A DNA stretch of 64,000 bases from Stenotrophomonas terrae (GTDB lineage: Bacteria > Pseudomonadota > Gammaproteobacteria > Xanthomonadales > Xanthomonadaceae). The stretch spans positions 38,280 to 102,279 of the forward strand of contig NZ_LDJJ01000015.1 in NCBI RefSeq assembly GCF_001431465.1, read 5' to 3'. This document shows, in pieces, positions 1 to 7,954 of this stretch (position 1 is its first letter; every line of letters begins with the position of its first letter). The notes beneath the pieces were generated by a model, which was given only the letters and a program-made list of their open reading frames with translations, had not been told where the DNA came from and ran no database searches. The translations under genes and the position numbers were made by a program.

Positions 1-550
1 GATCGGCAACACGACGCTGGTGGTGCCCTACCTGGCCGAGAAGGAGCGCCCAACCGATGCCGCGGGCTGGACCGCGCTGGGCCGGGAACTGGGCCAGATC
101 GCGAAACAGGTGCGGGCCAAGGGCATGCGTCTGGCCTACCACAACCACGACTTCGAGCTGGTCGACTTCAATGGCAGGACCGGGCTGGAACTGCTGTTCG
201 CAGCGGCCGGCCCTGAGCTGCAGACCGAACTGGACCTGGCCTGGGTTGCGCGTGCAGGCCTGGACCCGGCGGTGATGCTGGGTAAATTCCGTGGCCATGT
301 ATTCGCAGTACATGCCAAGGACAATGCACCGGCAGGCCAGGCCGAAGACGAAGGCGGTTTCGCCGCGGTTGGCCAGGGCGTGCTGGACTGGAACGCGATC
401 CTGCCTGCCGCCGCAGCGGCCGGCGTGCAGTGGTACATCATCGAGCACGACCAGCCACGCGACCCGGCCAAGGTCATCCAGGCCGGCGCGGACTACCTGC
501 GTGAACACCTCAACCCCGCGGTCCCCGCCAGCGCCAATGCACGGCGCTGA
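1..550 (+). CDS. Sugar phosphate isomerase/epimerase (TIM barrel), 5' end missing
   Basis: The reading frame is open from base 2, so the gene begins left of the window and only its C-terminal part (about 180 residues) is seen. The fragment has the C-terminal half of the AP-endonuclease-2/xylose-isomerase-like TIM barrel: an YHNHDFEL strand, an ELDLAWV strand, an HAKD strand with conserved His and Asp (metal ligands in this family), and a closing IIEHDQ strand. Relatives isomerise or epimerise sugars or keto-sugars, often with a divalent metal. It is followed after 3 bases by a cytochrome c gene and converges on a glycoside 3-dehydrogenase operon. A role in handling 3-keto-sugars is therefore likely, but this is inferred from context. 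Confidence 0.8.
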   Translation, partial: IGNTTLVVPYLAEKERPTDAAGWTALGRELGQIAKQVRAKGMRLAYHNHDFELVDFNGRTGLELLFAAAGPELQTELDLAWVARAGLDPAVMLGKFRGHVFAVHAKDNAPAGQAEDEGGFAAVGQGVLDWNAILPAAAAAGVQWYIIEHDQPRDPAKVIQAGADYLREHLNPAVPASANARR

Positions 551-553
551 CGC

Positions 554-892
554 GTGAAGGATTCCCGCTTGCAAACGCGCTTGCACACCTGCTTGAAACC
601 GATCCTCACCATGGCGGTGGTTCTATCCGGCGCGATGTTTGCACTCACTGCGTGGCCCAAGGACGATCCTGCAGCCGCCGGTGCGCAGCTCTACGCAACG
701 CATTGCATTGCCTGCCATGGCGCAACCCGGGCGGGTATTCCGCCGACGTTTCCCGCGCTCACGGACGTGGCCAAGCGGCTGCAACCGGCACAGATCAAGG
801 ACAAGATCAGGCAGGGCGGCGGACTGATGCCGCCCTTCGCCCAGCTGTCGCAGCAGGAGATCGATGACATCGCCGTTTTTCTGGCGAACTAG
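554..892 (+). CDS. Class I c-type cytochrome, probable electron acceptor of the glycoside dehydrogenase
   Basis: This is a 112-residue monohaem cytochrome c with a GTG start 3 bases after the upstream isomerase stop. Residues about 16-34 form a hydrophobic export segment. The haem motif is CIACH (Cys51, Cys54, His55), and Met92 in GLMPPF is the likely distal ligand. The tail (QQEIDDIAVFLAN) is the usual last helix of small cytochromes c. In Caulobacter LacABC and other glucoside 3-dehydrogenases, such a cytochrome takes electrons from the GMC subunit in the periplasm. Here the gene sits in the operon converging on the dehydrogenase genes, with 9 bases between the two stop codons. The family is certain and the partnership is inferred. 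Confidence 0.88.
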   Translation: MKDSRLQTRLHTCLKPILTMAVVLSGAMFALTAWPKDDPAAAGAQLYATHCIACHGATRAGIPPTFPALTDVAKRLQPAQIKDKIRQGGGLMPPFAQLSQQEIDDIAVFLAN

Positions 893-901
893 AAGCAAGG
901 C

Positions 902-1663
902 CTAAAGCTCGCGCACCCAGATGTTGCGGTAGCTGACCTTGGAATCATGCTCCTGCAGGTAGAGCGGTGCGCAAGCATGTGGCGCGTACGAAGGCGCGCC
1001 GATGTACTCGGTCTTGCCCGCCAGCACGGTGTCGTCCTGCACCAGCACGCCATTGTGCAGCACGGTGATGCGGGCTGGCGTAGTGAGCCCGCCGCCCTGC
1101 GAAAAACGTGGTGCCTTCCAGATGATGTCGTAGCTCTGCCATTGCCCCGGTGCGCGCGAGGCATTCACCAGCGGCATCGCCTGCTTATAGATCGAGCCGG
1201 CCTGGCCGTTGGCATAGGTGGCGTTGTTGTAACTGTCGAGCACCTGCAGCTCGTACAGCGCCTGCAGGAAGATGCCGCTGTTGCCACGGTTCTGCCCCTC
1301 GAACCCCTTGGTTTCGACAGGCGTGCGCCACTCCACATGCAGCTGGATGTCGCAGAAGGACTGCCGGGTGCGGATGCCCTTGCTGCCCGGAACCACCGTG
1401 AGCGCACCATCGGCAACGGACCAAGGCACGCGCCCGCCCTGCTCGGATTCCCACGCCGAAACATCCCTGCCATCGAACAGCACGATCGCGTCGGATGGGG
1501 CGATGCCTACCGGCGTGGCCACGATCGTCGGCACGGGCGCCCACACTTCGGTCGTCTTAGGATCGCGCGCGTGGTCGCCGGCGGCCTGCGCAAACGCAGG
1601 TGCCGCAGCCAGCAGGCAGGCCGCCATCAGCACGGGGCCGATCATCAGATCGTTGCGGTCCAT
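902..1663 (-). CDS. DUF1080 (3-keto-disaccharide hydrolase-like) secreted protein
   Basis: This is a 253-residue protein with an N-terminal signal peptide (MIGPVLMAACLLAAAPAFAQA). One DUF1080 beta-jelly-roll domain follows: LFDGRDVSAWES near residue 65, the NSGIFLQALYELQVLDSY core and a C-terminal NIWVREL strand. The domain resembles laminarinase-type lectins and is now linked to cleavage of 3-keto-glycosides. The ATG at 1663 is preferred over an upstream GTG because it overlaps the previous stop as TGATG, implying translational coupling to the dehydrogenase small subunit. With the GMC dehydrogenase it would oxidise C3 of a glycoside and then cleave the 3-keto product in the periplasm. The substrate cannot be read from sequence. 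Confidence 0.85.
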   Translation of the reverse strand: MDRNDLMIGPVLMAACLLAAAPAFAQAAGDHARDPKTTEVWAPVPTIVATPVGIAPSDAIVLFDGRDVSAWESEQGGRVPWSVADGALTVVPGSKGIRTRQSFCDIQLHVEWRTPVETKGFEGQNRGNSGIFLQALYELQVLDSYNNATYANGQAGSIYKQAMPLVNASRAPGQWQSYDIIWKAPRFSQGGGLTTPARITVLHNGVLVQDDTVLAGKTEYIGAPSYAPHACAPLYLQEHDSKVSYRNIWVREL

Positions 1664-2241
1664 CAGCTTGTCCCCCACGCGGGCGTACCAGGAACATACG
1701 CCAGCTCACCGTCGTAACGCCCCGGCACGGCGACGTATTGCAGCACTTCGGTCGCGCCGACCTTGGAGGTGAAGAAACCGAAAATCGCCAGTTGCTTGAT
1801 CATCGTGAAGTAATGCGGCATCACGCCGTCTTCCTGGGCGGTGCCGGTCTCGGTCACCCTGACCGCGTGCGCTTTTGCTTCCGCATCCAGCGCGCGCAGG
1901 AGTTCGGTGCGGGCCTGCGGCGTGAGCGATACGAAGCGGCCACCGGCGCGCTTGTCGATATCAACCAGGCCGGCGCGGAACGTCTCCTGCTGCGGAGCGG
2001 TGTAACAGTCGCTGACGAACCGCACCATGAAAAGCCCAGCGCCGGCGTCCTTCGCCCCCGGCGTCTTGGTACGCGGCAGGATGGTCTCGGCAATCTCGTC
2101 CAGCATGCCGGCATCGGCAGCAGAGAAGAGTGCTTTCGCCCCCGCGGCCGGAGACTGTGCCTGCACCAGCGCGGGCAAGCCGATCATCGCCGCGCCGGTA
2201 GCGGCGACAATCATTTTCAGCAATTCACGACGATCCATCAC
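1663..2241 (-). CDS. Gluconate 2-dehydrogenase subunit 3 / LacB-type small subunit, Tat-exported
   Basis: This 192-residue protein begins MMDRRELLKMIVAATGAAM, a twin-arginine signal (RR then a hydrophobic run) with cleavage near ALVQAQ. The rest matches the gluconate 2-dehydrogenase subunit 3 family: FSAADAGMLDEIAETILPRT, then a C-terminal YFTMIKQLAIFGFFTSKVG...AYVPGTPAWGTS segment. These small subunits carry the folded FAD subunit through the Tat pore and stabilise it. The start overlaps the stop of the GMC gene by 4 bases (ATGA), and the stop overlaps the DUF1080 start, so all three are translated as a coupled unit. It corresponds to lacB of the Caulobacter lacABC system. Confidence 0.9.
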   Translation of the reverse strand: MMDRRELLKMIVAATGAAMIGLPALVQAQSPAAGAKALFSAADAGMLDEIAETILPRTKTPGAKDAGAGLFMVRFVSDCYTAPQQETFRAGLVDIDKRAGGRFVSLTPQARTELLRALDAEAKAHAVRVTETGTAQEDGVMPHYFTMIKQLAIFGFFTSKVGATEVLQYVAVPGRYDGELAYVPGTPAWGTS

Positions 2242-3923
2242 AGGTTCCCCGTTTTCAGTTCGCGCACGGCATGGTCGGCGGCCCGTGCCGTCAGCGCCAT
2301 GTAGGTCAGCGACGGATTCACACAGGCGCTGGAGGTCATGCAGGCACCGTCGGTCACGTAGACATTGGGCGCGTCCCAGACCTGGTTGTGCTGGTTCAGT
2401 ACCGAATTACTGCGATCACGCCCCATGCGCGCGGTCCCCATTTCGTGGATACCCTTGCCCGGGGCGTAGTCGTTGTCGTGCATGTTCACGTCCTTGACGC
2501 CTGCGGCCTCCAGCATCTCGGCGGCGTCGGCAGCCATGTCCTTGCGCATGGCCAGCTCGTTCGCGCGCATCGCTACGTCCATCGCCAACACCGGCAACCC
2601 CCACTTGTCCTTGCGGTCCGGGTCCAGCCGGATCGTATTGTCGTGGTGCGGCAGCATTTCACCGAACCCGGTCATGCCGATACGCCAGTCGCCTGGCACG
2701 GTCAGCGCCTCCTTCAGGTCGGCACCGATGTTCAATTCGGCGATCTCGCGCGACCAGCCGGTGCGACTGGCGCCGCCCTGGTAGCCAAACCCGCGCAGGT
2801 AGCCACGCTTGTCCGCGGCGACGTTGCGAAAACGGGGAATGTAGAAACCGCAGGGGCGACGACCGAAGTAGTACTTGTCTTCATAACCCTCAATGCGGCC
2901 GGAGGCGCCGGCACCGAAATGATGGTCCATCACGTTGTGCCCCAGCTCGCCGGACGCAGAACCCAGCCCGCCTTCCCAGACATCGGTGGCCGAGTTCATC
3001 AGCAGCCAGGTCGAGTTGAACGAGGACGCATTGAGGAAGATGACCTTGGCCGTGTACTGATAGGTCTGCCCGGTCTCGGCATCGATGACCTCCACGCCCC
3101 GCGCACGCTTGCGGTCCTTATCGTAGAGCACTTCCTTGACGATCGAGAACGGCCGCAAGGTCAGGTTGCCGGTTTTCATCGCCGCCGGCAGCGTCGCCGC
3201 CTGGGTCGAGAAGTACGCACCAAAGGGACAGCCCAGGATGCACTTGTTGCGGTACTGGCAGTTGACGCGGCCCTGCTCCGGCATGGGCTGGGTGATATTC
3301 GCGGTGCGCGAGTGGATCATATGGCGCGTACCACCGAATGCTTTTTTGATCCGCGCGGCCACGTCCTTCTCGACGATGTTCAACGGGATCGGCGGCAGGA
3401 ACTCGCCGTCAGGCAATACATCCAGTCCCTCGCGCGTGCCGGCGATGCCGGCGAACCTCTCCACGTGGTCGTACCAGGGCGCGATGTCGGCGTAACGGAT
3501 TGGCCAATCGGTAGCGATGCCGTCCTTGAGGTTCGCCTGAAAATCCAGGTCAGACAGGCGATAACTCTGCCGCCCCCACAACAGCGAGCGACCGCCTACG
3601 TGATAGCCACGGTACCAATCGAACCGCTTGGTCTCGGTATAGGGCGATTCCTTTTCATCAGCCCACATGCCTTCAAGGTTCTCAACCAGACCGTAGTCCC
3701 GCATCAGCACCGGATGATCGGCCTTCATCGCCTGTGTTGGCCGGTTGCGATGTGGGAAATCCCACGCCTCCTTCATCGCATTGACGTAGTCCTTGATGTG
3801 CTCGATGTTGCGTCCGCGTTCCAACATCAGCACCTTGAGGCCCTTCTCGGTCAGCTCCTTCGCTGCCCAACCGCCACTGATTCCCGAGCCAACGACGATG
3901 GCGTCGTAATGATTGTCTGCCAT
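2238..3923 (-). CDS. GMC-family FAD dehydrogenase, glucoside 3-dehydrogenase catalytic subunit (LacA-like)
   Basis: This is a 561-residue GMC oxidoreductase. The Rossmann dinucleotide motif GSGISGG is at residues 12-18 with the ribose-binding Glu35. It has no export signal, so it is probably carried out by the Tat signal of the small subunit. The C-terminal part has IHEMGTARMG (active-site His) and SACVNPSLTYMALTARAADH (the Asn/His site and last FAD contact). A cysteine cluster, Cys222-X5-Cys228-X3-Cys232, lies where FAD glucose/glucoside dehydrogenases of this type carry an iron-sulfur cluster. The likely reaction is oxidation of the C3 hydroxyl of glucosides or disaccharides to 3-keto forms, passing electrons to the cytochrome c. 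The substrate range is unknown. Confidence 0.9.
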   Translation of the reverse strand: MADNHYDAIVVGSGISGGWAAKELTEKGLKVLMLERGRNIEHIKDYVNAMKEAWDFPHRNRPTQAMKADHPVLMRDYGLVENLEGMWADEKESPYTETKRFDWYRGYHVGGRSLLWGRQSYRLSDLDFQANLKDGIATDWPIRYADIAPWYDHVERFAGIAGTREGLDVLPDGEFLPPIPLNIVEKDVAARIKKAFGGTRHMIHSRTANITQPMPEQGRVNCQYRNKCILGCPFGAYFSTQAATLPAAMKTGNLTLRPFSIVKEVLYDKDRKRARGVEVIDAETGQTYQYTAKVIFLNASSFNSTWLLMNSATDVWEGGLGSASGELGHNVMDHHFGAGASGRIEGYEDKYYFGRRPCGFYIPRFRNVAADKRGYLRGFGYQGGASRTGWSREIAELNIGADLKEALTVPGDWRIGMTGFGEMLPHHDNTIRLDPDRKDKWGLPVLAMDVAMRANELAMRKDMAADAAEMLEAAGVKDVNMHDNDYAPGKGIHEMGTARMGRDRSNSVLNQHNQVWDAPNVYVTDGACMTSSACVNPSLTYMALTARAADHAVRELKTGNL

Positions 3924-3950
3924 GGGTATTTCACCTGGGTGGATATCGTT

Positions 3951-4847
3951 TCAGACGTCGCAGAGGCGGATGGCCTCGCGCAGCGAGTTGACGGGATCTG
4001 CTGCGGCAGGCATGAACTCCTGCGCCAGATACCCTTCGAAACCGGTGTCGCGGATCGCGCGACAGATGGCGGGATAGTGCAGTTCCTGCTGGTCACCGAT
4101 CTCGTGCCGGCCAGGCACGCCTGCGGTGTGGTAGTGCTTGAAGCAGGCATGATGCTTGCCGATGGTGGCGATGATGTCGCCCTCCATGATCTGCATATGG
4201 TAGATGTCGTAGAGCAGGCCGAAATTATCCGAACCGATCCGCCGGCACAGCTCCACGCCCCATGCGGAGTTGTCGCACAGGTAGTCGTGGTGATCGACCT
4301 TGGAGTTCAACAGCTCCATCACCAACACCACGCCGCGCTTCTCCGCATGCCCGAGGATGCGCTTGAGCCCCGCTTCGGCATTGGCCATGCCTTCCTGCGG
4401 ATCCATGCCGTTGCGATTGCCGGAAAAGCAGATCAGGTTGCGATAGCCGGCATCGGCCACCAGATCGATGTGCCGCATATAGCGCTGCACCAGCTGGTCG
4501 TGGAACTGGCTGCCGGCAAAGCCCTTGTCCAGGCCAATCTCCGCGCCGTTGCACATCGAGCTGTACACGCCATTGGCCTTCAGCGTGGGCCAATCCTCCG
4601 GGCCTACCAGGTCGATGGCGGCAAAACCGATGTCCTTCACCGTCCTGCAGAGCTGGGCAACCGACTGCTGCGGGAACGTCCAGCGGGCCACGGAATGCTT
4701 GAGGTTGCCTTTGAGCGGTGCAGCGGCAGCAAGCGCAGGTAGCACACCGGCCACACCCAGGCCAAGGCTCCCGGCGACAGCAATGCGCAGCGCATCGCGC
4801 CGGGTGAGCACCGGGGCCGGTGCCGGTTCGATCGAATGGATGGACAT
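3951..4847 (-). CDS. Hydroxypyruvate isomerase-like sugar isomerase/epimerase, Tat signal
   Basis: This 298-residue TIM-barrel protein of the xylose isomerase-like/Hyi family starts at ATG 4847, behind a good ribosome site (GGAAGG). The first 45 residues are a Tat signal: TRRDALRIAVAGSLGLGVAGVLPALAAA. The barrel follows, with NGAEIG, the metal-binding strands VLVMELLNSKVDHHDYL and LLYDIYHMQIMEGD, and HYHTAGVPGRHEIGDQQELHY near the end. It is the first gene of the minus-strand operon, 27 bases before the GMC dehydrogenase. A periplasmic hydroxypyruvate isomerase makes little sense, so isomerisation of a 3-keto-sugar is the better guess, in line with the neighbours. A palindromic LacI-type operator lies 50 bases upstream. 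Confidence 0.85.
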   Translation of the reverse strand: MSIHSIEPAPAPVLTRRDALRIAVAGSLGLGVAGVLPALAAAAPLKGNLKHSVARWTFPQQSVAQLCRTVKDIGFAAIDLVGPEDWPTLKANGVYSSMCNGAEIGLDKGFAGSQFHDQLVQRYMRHIDLVADAGYRNLICFSGNRNGMDPQEGMANAEAGLKRILGHAEKRGVVLVMELLNSKVDHHDYLCDNSAWGVELCRRIGSDNFGLLYDIYHMQIMEGDIIATIGKHHACFKHYHTAGVPGRHEIGDQQELHYPAICRAIRDTGFEGYLAQEFMPAAADPVNSLREAIRLCDV

Positions 4848-4896
4848 CCACCTTCCGGCCTCCCAGCCGGTAACAAACGCTGACGATTGGCAGCAA

Positions 4897-4910
4897 TGCA
4901 ATCGATTGCA
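4897..4910. promoter_or_regulatory. Perfect 14-bp palindrome, probable LacI-family operator
   Basis: TGCAATCGATTGCA is a perfect palindrome with a central CG, the usual form of LacI/GalR-family operators. It lies 50 bases upstream of the first gene of the glycoside 3-dehydrogenase operon (minus strand). A LacI-family regulator is encoded 1.15 kb away. The sequence is seen; the binding is inferred. Confidence 0.55.
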
Positions 4911-5200
4911 CCATAAAGGAGGGAATCAAATTTTTGCAAGACGCGGTGCACGAAAACCCATGCTGCGCGGCACAACGTCTGCCGCACCGGTTGCTGCGTG
5001 TTGGTGATGGAATGTCGCAACAAGATGGCACCGTACTACCCGCTCGGCGGCGGGATCGCCGGTTGCAGCGTTGAATTCAACGGTCTGCAAAAGACCGTGG
5101 AGAAGCGCCTGGATTGCGGCCGCGCCGTTGACACACTCGATGAGGCCTGCGCGCCCATCCAGATAATGGCGCATTGAAAGGAAGAATTCTTCGGATAAAA

Positions 5201-5225
5201 AAAAGCCCCGTAAAACGGGGCTTTT
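5201..5225 (-). terminator. Rho-independent terminator of ssb
   Basis: A 10-bp perfect stem (AAAAGCCCCG / CGGGGCTTTT) with a 5-base loop lies 34 bases after the ssb stop. Read on the minus strand, it is followed by a run of eight T. It could also work weakly on the plus strand. The rest of the 4848-5258 gap holds only the operator upstream of the dehydrogenase operon; I see no gene in it. Confidence 0.9.
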
Positions 5226-5258
5226 CTTCAATCCATTTCACCAACACCGATGGGTGGC

Positions 5259-5810
5259 TTAGAACGGAATATCGTCGTCGGCAAAATCATCCATCGGCGG
5301 AGCCGACTGCTGCTGCGCCGGTGCCTGGCGCTGCTGCTGGCGCTGACCGCCGCCGTAGCCACCGCCGCCACCCTGGTCCTGGTTGCCGTAACCGCCCTGG
5401 CCGCCGCCCTGCTGCTGACGCGGAGCCGACTGGCGCTGCGGACGATCGCCGCCCATGCCGCCACCGCCGCCTTCACCACGGCCGCCGAGCATCTGCATTT
5501 CGTTGGCGACGATGTCGGTGGTGTACTTTTCCACGCCGTCCTGGCCGGTGTATTTGTCGTAGCGCAATTCGCCTTCGACATAGACCGAGCTGCCCTTGCG
5601 CAGGTATTCACCGGCGATCTCGCCGAGCTTGCCGAAGAACACCACGCGGTGCCATTCGGTACGCTCCTGCTGGTTACCGTCACGGTCCTTGCGCACGCTG
5701 GTGGTGGCCAGGCTGATACGGGTGATCGCCATGCCGGCCTGGGTGTACTTGGTGTCCGGGTCGTTGCCGAGATTGCCGACGAGGATGACTTTATTGATGC
5801 CGCGGGCCAT
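5259..5810 (-). CDS. ssb: Single-stranded DNA-binding protein
   Basis: This 183-residue SSB binds single-stranded DNA as a tetramer in replication, repair and recombination. The OB fold spans about residues 1-110 ([62 protein letters not shown]). A long disordered linker rich in Gly, Gln, Arg and Tyr covers about 112-170. It ends in the acidic tip DDDIPF, which recruits partner proteins. The gene stands alone, with its own terminator downstream and a TATAAT box upstream. Length and layout are typical of the family. Confidence 0.98.
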   Translation of the reverse strand: MARGINKVILVGNLGNDPDTKYTQAGMAITRISLATTSVRKDRDGNQQERTEWHRVVFFGKLGEIAGEYLRKGSSVYVEGELRYDKYTGQDGVEKYTTDIVANEMQMLGGRGEGGGGGMGGDRPQRQSAPRQQQGGGQGGYGNQDQGGGGGYGGGQRQQQRQAPAQQQSAPPMDDFADDDIPF

Positions 5811-5865
5811 AGGTTCCTACTCTTCCGTTGGGGTCCACCCGCCGGATGCGGGCAATAGCCGACGT

Positions 5866-5897
5866 ATTATATCGTTCCCGCGACAGATATCAGTCAA
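5866..5897 (-). promoter_or_regulatory. Probable ssb promoter
   Basis: On the minus strand a perfect TATAAT (5866-5871) lies 55 bases upstream of the ssb start codon. The nearest -35-like TTGACT (5892-5897) is spaced 20 bases away, longer than the ideal 17, so the -10 box is the surer half. Confidence 0.45.
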
Positions 5898-6063
5898 TCC
5901 GCGGATGCCTTGGCACGTAAGGCTTGCGCCCTCCCCGGAGCAGCTGAAGCGGCCCCAGCGCACGCCCGGGACGGGCTCAGGCCCGGCCCCGCAGCGCTTC
6001 CGCCCGTCCCTGTACCGCGTGGCCCATGGCATGATGCCCGACGTCTTCACAGCGCCAGGCATG

Positions 6064-7095
6064 ATGGTCATCAAGGGCAAAGCCACCTCATTGGATATCG
6101 CACACATGGCGGGCGTTTCGCAGCCCACCGTGTCGCGAGCGCTGCGCGGCAGCCCGATGGTCAACGCCGAGACCCGCCAGCGCATCCTGGATATCGCCCG
6201 GCAGCTGAACTACAAGGTCGACAAGAACGCCTCCAGCCTGCGCTGCCAGCAATCCGGCACGCTGGCCCTGCTGTTCTTCGAGGACCCGACCCCGGACGAC
6301 TCGCTGATCAACCCGTTCTTCCACTCGATGCTGGGCTCGATCACCCGCGCCTGCGCCCTGCATGGCCGCGACCTGCTGGTGTCCTTCCAGCAGCTGTCCA
6401 GCGACTGGCACGCCGATTTCGAGGACAGCAACAAGGCCGACGGCATCATCCTGCTGGGTTATGGCGATTACCACGAGTCGGTGGAGCGCCTGCAGCGGCT
6501 GGTCGAGCAAGGCACCCATTTCGTGCGCTGGGGCGCCGCCCTGCCCGGCCAGCCTGGGGTGTCGGTGGGCAGCGACAATTTCCAGGGCGGCTACGACATC
6601 AGCGCGCACCTGCTGGAGCAGGGTTGCCGCCACATCGCCTTCCTCGGCCATGCGTCCAGCCACTACCCGGAATTCGAAGAGCGCTACCGTGGCCACGTGC
6701 AGGCGCTGCGCGACAGTGGGCTGACGCCGGATGCGCGCCTGCAGCACGATGCCATCACCACCGAGGAATCCGGCCATGCCGCCTGTCTGGCGCTATTGGA
6801 TCAAGGCATGGCGTTTGATGCGATCTGCGCGGCCAGCGACCTGATCGCCATTGGTGCCTTGCGCGCCCTGCGCGAACGTGGCCTGCAGGTGCCGCAGGAC
6901 ATCGCAGTGACCGGTTTTGATGATATTCCGCTGGCAGCCTCGGTATCGCCGGCGCTGACCACGGTGCAGCAGGACACCAAGCAGGCCGGCCAGCTGCTGG
7001 TCGACAAGCTGCTTGGCCTGATTGCCGGTGAAGCCGTGGAAGGGCTGACCATTCCGGTGAAGCTGGTGGTGCGCGAGTCTTCGCGCCGCGGCTGA
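6064..7095 (+). CDS. LacI/GalR-family transcriptional regulator
   Basis: This 343-residue repressor-type regulator opens with a LacI helix-turn-helix (TSLDIAHMAGVSQPTVSRALRGSPMV, about residues 8-33) and a hinge helix (ILDIARQLNYKVDKNASSLR). A periplasmic-binding-protein-like sugar-sensing domain runs to the end, with the family signature AICAASDLIAIGALRALRERGLQVPQDIAVTGFDD. ATG 6064 is chosen because it puts the HTH at the usual distance; ATGs at 6061, 6034 and 6031 are possible. It lies between the glycoside 3-dehydrogenase operon and the alpha-glucan locus, both of which carry LacI-type operators, so either could be its target. The TACGTAT-type sites next door are the more numerous. Confidence 0.93.
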   Translation: MVIKGKATSLDIAHMAGVSQPTVSRALRGSPMVNAETRQRILDIARQLNYKVDKNASSLRCQQSGTLALLFFEDPTPDDSLINPFFHSMLGSITRACALHGRDLLVSFQQLSSDWHADFEDSNKADGIILLGYGDYHESVERLQRLVEQGTHFVRWGAALPGQPGVSVGSDNFQGGYDISAHLLEQGCRHIAFLGHASSHYPEFEERYRGHVQALRDSGLTPDARLQHDAITTEESGHAACLALLDQGMAFDAICAASDLIAIGALRALRERGLQVPQDIAVTGFDDIPLAASVSPALTTVQQDTKQAGQLLVDKLLGLIAGEAVEGLTIPVKLVVRESSRRG

Positions 7096-7120
7096 GCAAC
7101 GGCGAAGCGCGACTCGCCCC

Positions 7121-7257
7121 GTAGCCCCGTAGCCCCGTAGCCCCGTAGCCCGGGTAAGCGCAGCGCACCCGGGGAAAGCAAGACGATCCAATTGAAACCG
7201 GCAACCACGCGCGCGATCAGGCACAGGCCCCGGGTGCGCTGCGCTTACCCGGGCTAC
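7121..7257. repeat. GTAG octamer tandem repeat plus 30-bp perfect inverted repeat (SMAG/REP type)
   Basis: GTAGCCCC is repeated in tandem from 7121 (three full units and a partial fourth). The last runs into a 30-base arm (7145-7174, starting GTAGCCCGGGTAAGCG) whose exact reverse complement is at 7228-7257. The two arms flank 53 bases. The GTAG start and paired layout match the SMAG/REP elements of Stenotrophomonas. Confidence 0.85.
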
Positions 7258-7288
7258 AGGTGTTCGCGTAGCGGGGACGGCGGCTCTA

Positions 7289-7669
7289 TCAGGTGAAATC
7301 CTTGAGGATCTCGCCCACGCCCGATGGCGATATCTCAAACCCCAGCGGGGTGCCGGGGTTGATCACCACGCCATAGCCGCCGGGCACCCGCCGCAGCACC
7401 TCCAGCATCAGCATGCGGATGTTGTGCGGGGCCTGTTGCTGGTGGAAGCCAACCCGCGTCATATCGGTGAATACCGCCACATGCAGCACACCCTGTTTGT
7501 CGAACAGCAGTGGATCAAAGCCGCTGCCGTCGGGCGTGACCAGGCTGCCGGTCAGCAACACCACCTCGGACGCCACGAAGGCCTGCATGAAGGCGCGGAT
7601 CGGCAGTTTGCCTTCCATTGCGGTCTGCAACAGGGTTTCGATGGGGGTCTGTGGGGGAAGCTGGTTCAT
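7289..7669 (-). CDS. SseB-family protein
   Basis: This 126-residue protein matches the N-terminal domain of the SseB family: IETLLQTAMEGKLPIRAFMQAFVASEVVLLTG, then DPLLFDKQGVLHVAVFTDMTRV, and YGVVINPGTPLGFEISPSGVGEIL at the end. SseB-like proteins are small soluble proteins of unclear biochemical role, named after a rhodanese/serine-sensitivity context in E. coli. ATG 7669 is chosen because the residues further upstream are Pro/Arg-rich and come from intergenic repeat DNA. It shows no operon partner and is flanked on both sides by palindromic repeats. Confidence 0.75.
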   Translation of the reverse strand: MNQLPPQTPIETLLQTAMEGKLPIRAFMQAFVASEVVLLTGSLVTPDGSGFDPLLFDKQGVLHVAVFTDMTRVGFHQQQAPHNIRMLMLEVLRRVPGGYGVVINPGTPLGFEISPSGVGEILKDFT

Positions 7670-7770
7670 GCGATGCCGCCGGGAATGCCTGGGGGCGGAT
7701 TGTAGCGGGTGGGGCTGGTGGCGTCGCAAAGGCGGGAGCGGGAGCTGGGGCAGACGCAGAAGCAAGAGCT

Positions 7771-7945
7771 ACCCCTCCCCGACCCTCCCCTTGCCTGCGG
7801 CAAAGGGAGGGAGACAAGCAAAGCCTGCCGCTCGTCACGATCAGCCCCCTCCCTTTTGCGCAGCAAAGGAGAGGGTTGGGGAGGGGTGGCTTTGGGCGCG
7901 AAGCTGAAACTGCCCCCCCCTCTCCCGCCTGCGGGAGAGGGGCTC
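7771..7945. repeat. Cluster of palindromic intergenic repeats
   Basis: There are three hairpins in a row: a CCCTCCCC...GGGAGGG element around a TTGCCTGCGGCAA core, a second around TTTTGCGCAGCAAA, and CCCCTCTCCCGCCTGCGGGAGAGGGG. The same units recur across the window. They fill the 285-base gap after the periplasmic GH13 gene and could end transcription or stabilise the message. Confidence 0.75.
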
Positions 7946-7954
7946 AAGCGGGCG

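Noticed and set aside
2271..4742. An 823-residue plus-strand open frame opposite the GMC operon
   Set aside because: It is antisense to three well-recognised genes, with no signal or domain; codon bias on the other strand explains it.
4926..5231. A 101-residue minus-strand frame upstream of the isomerase
   Set aside because: Its start lies in the ssb terminator and the protein has no recognisable features; the region fits a promoter better.
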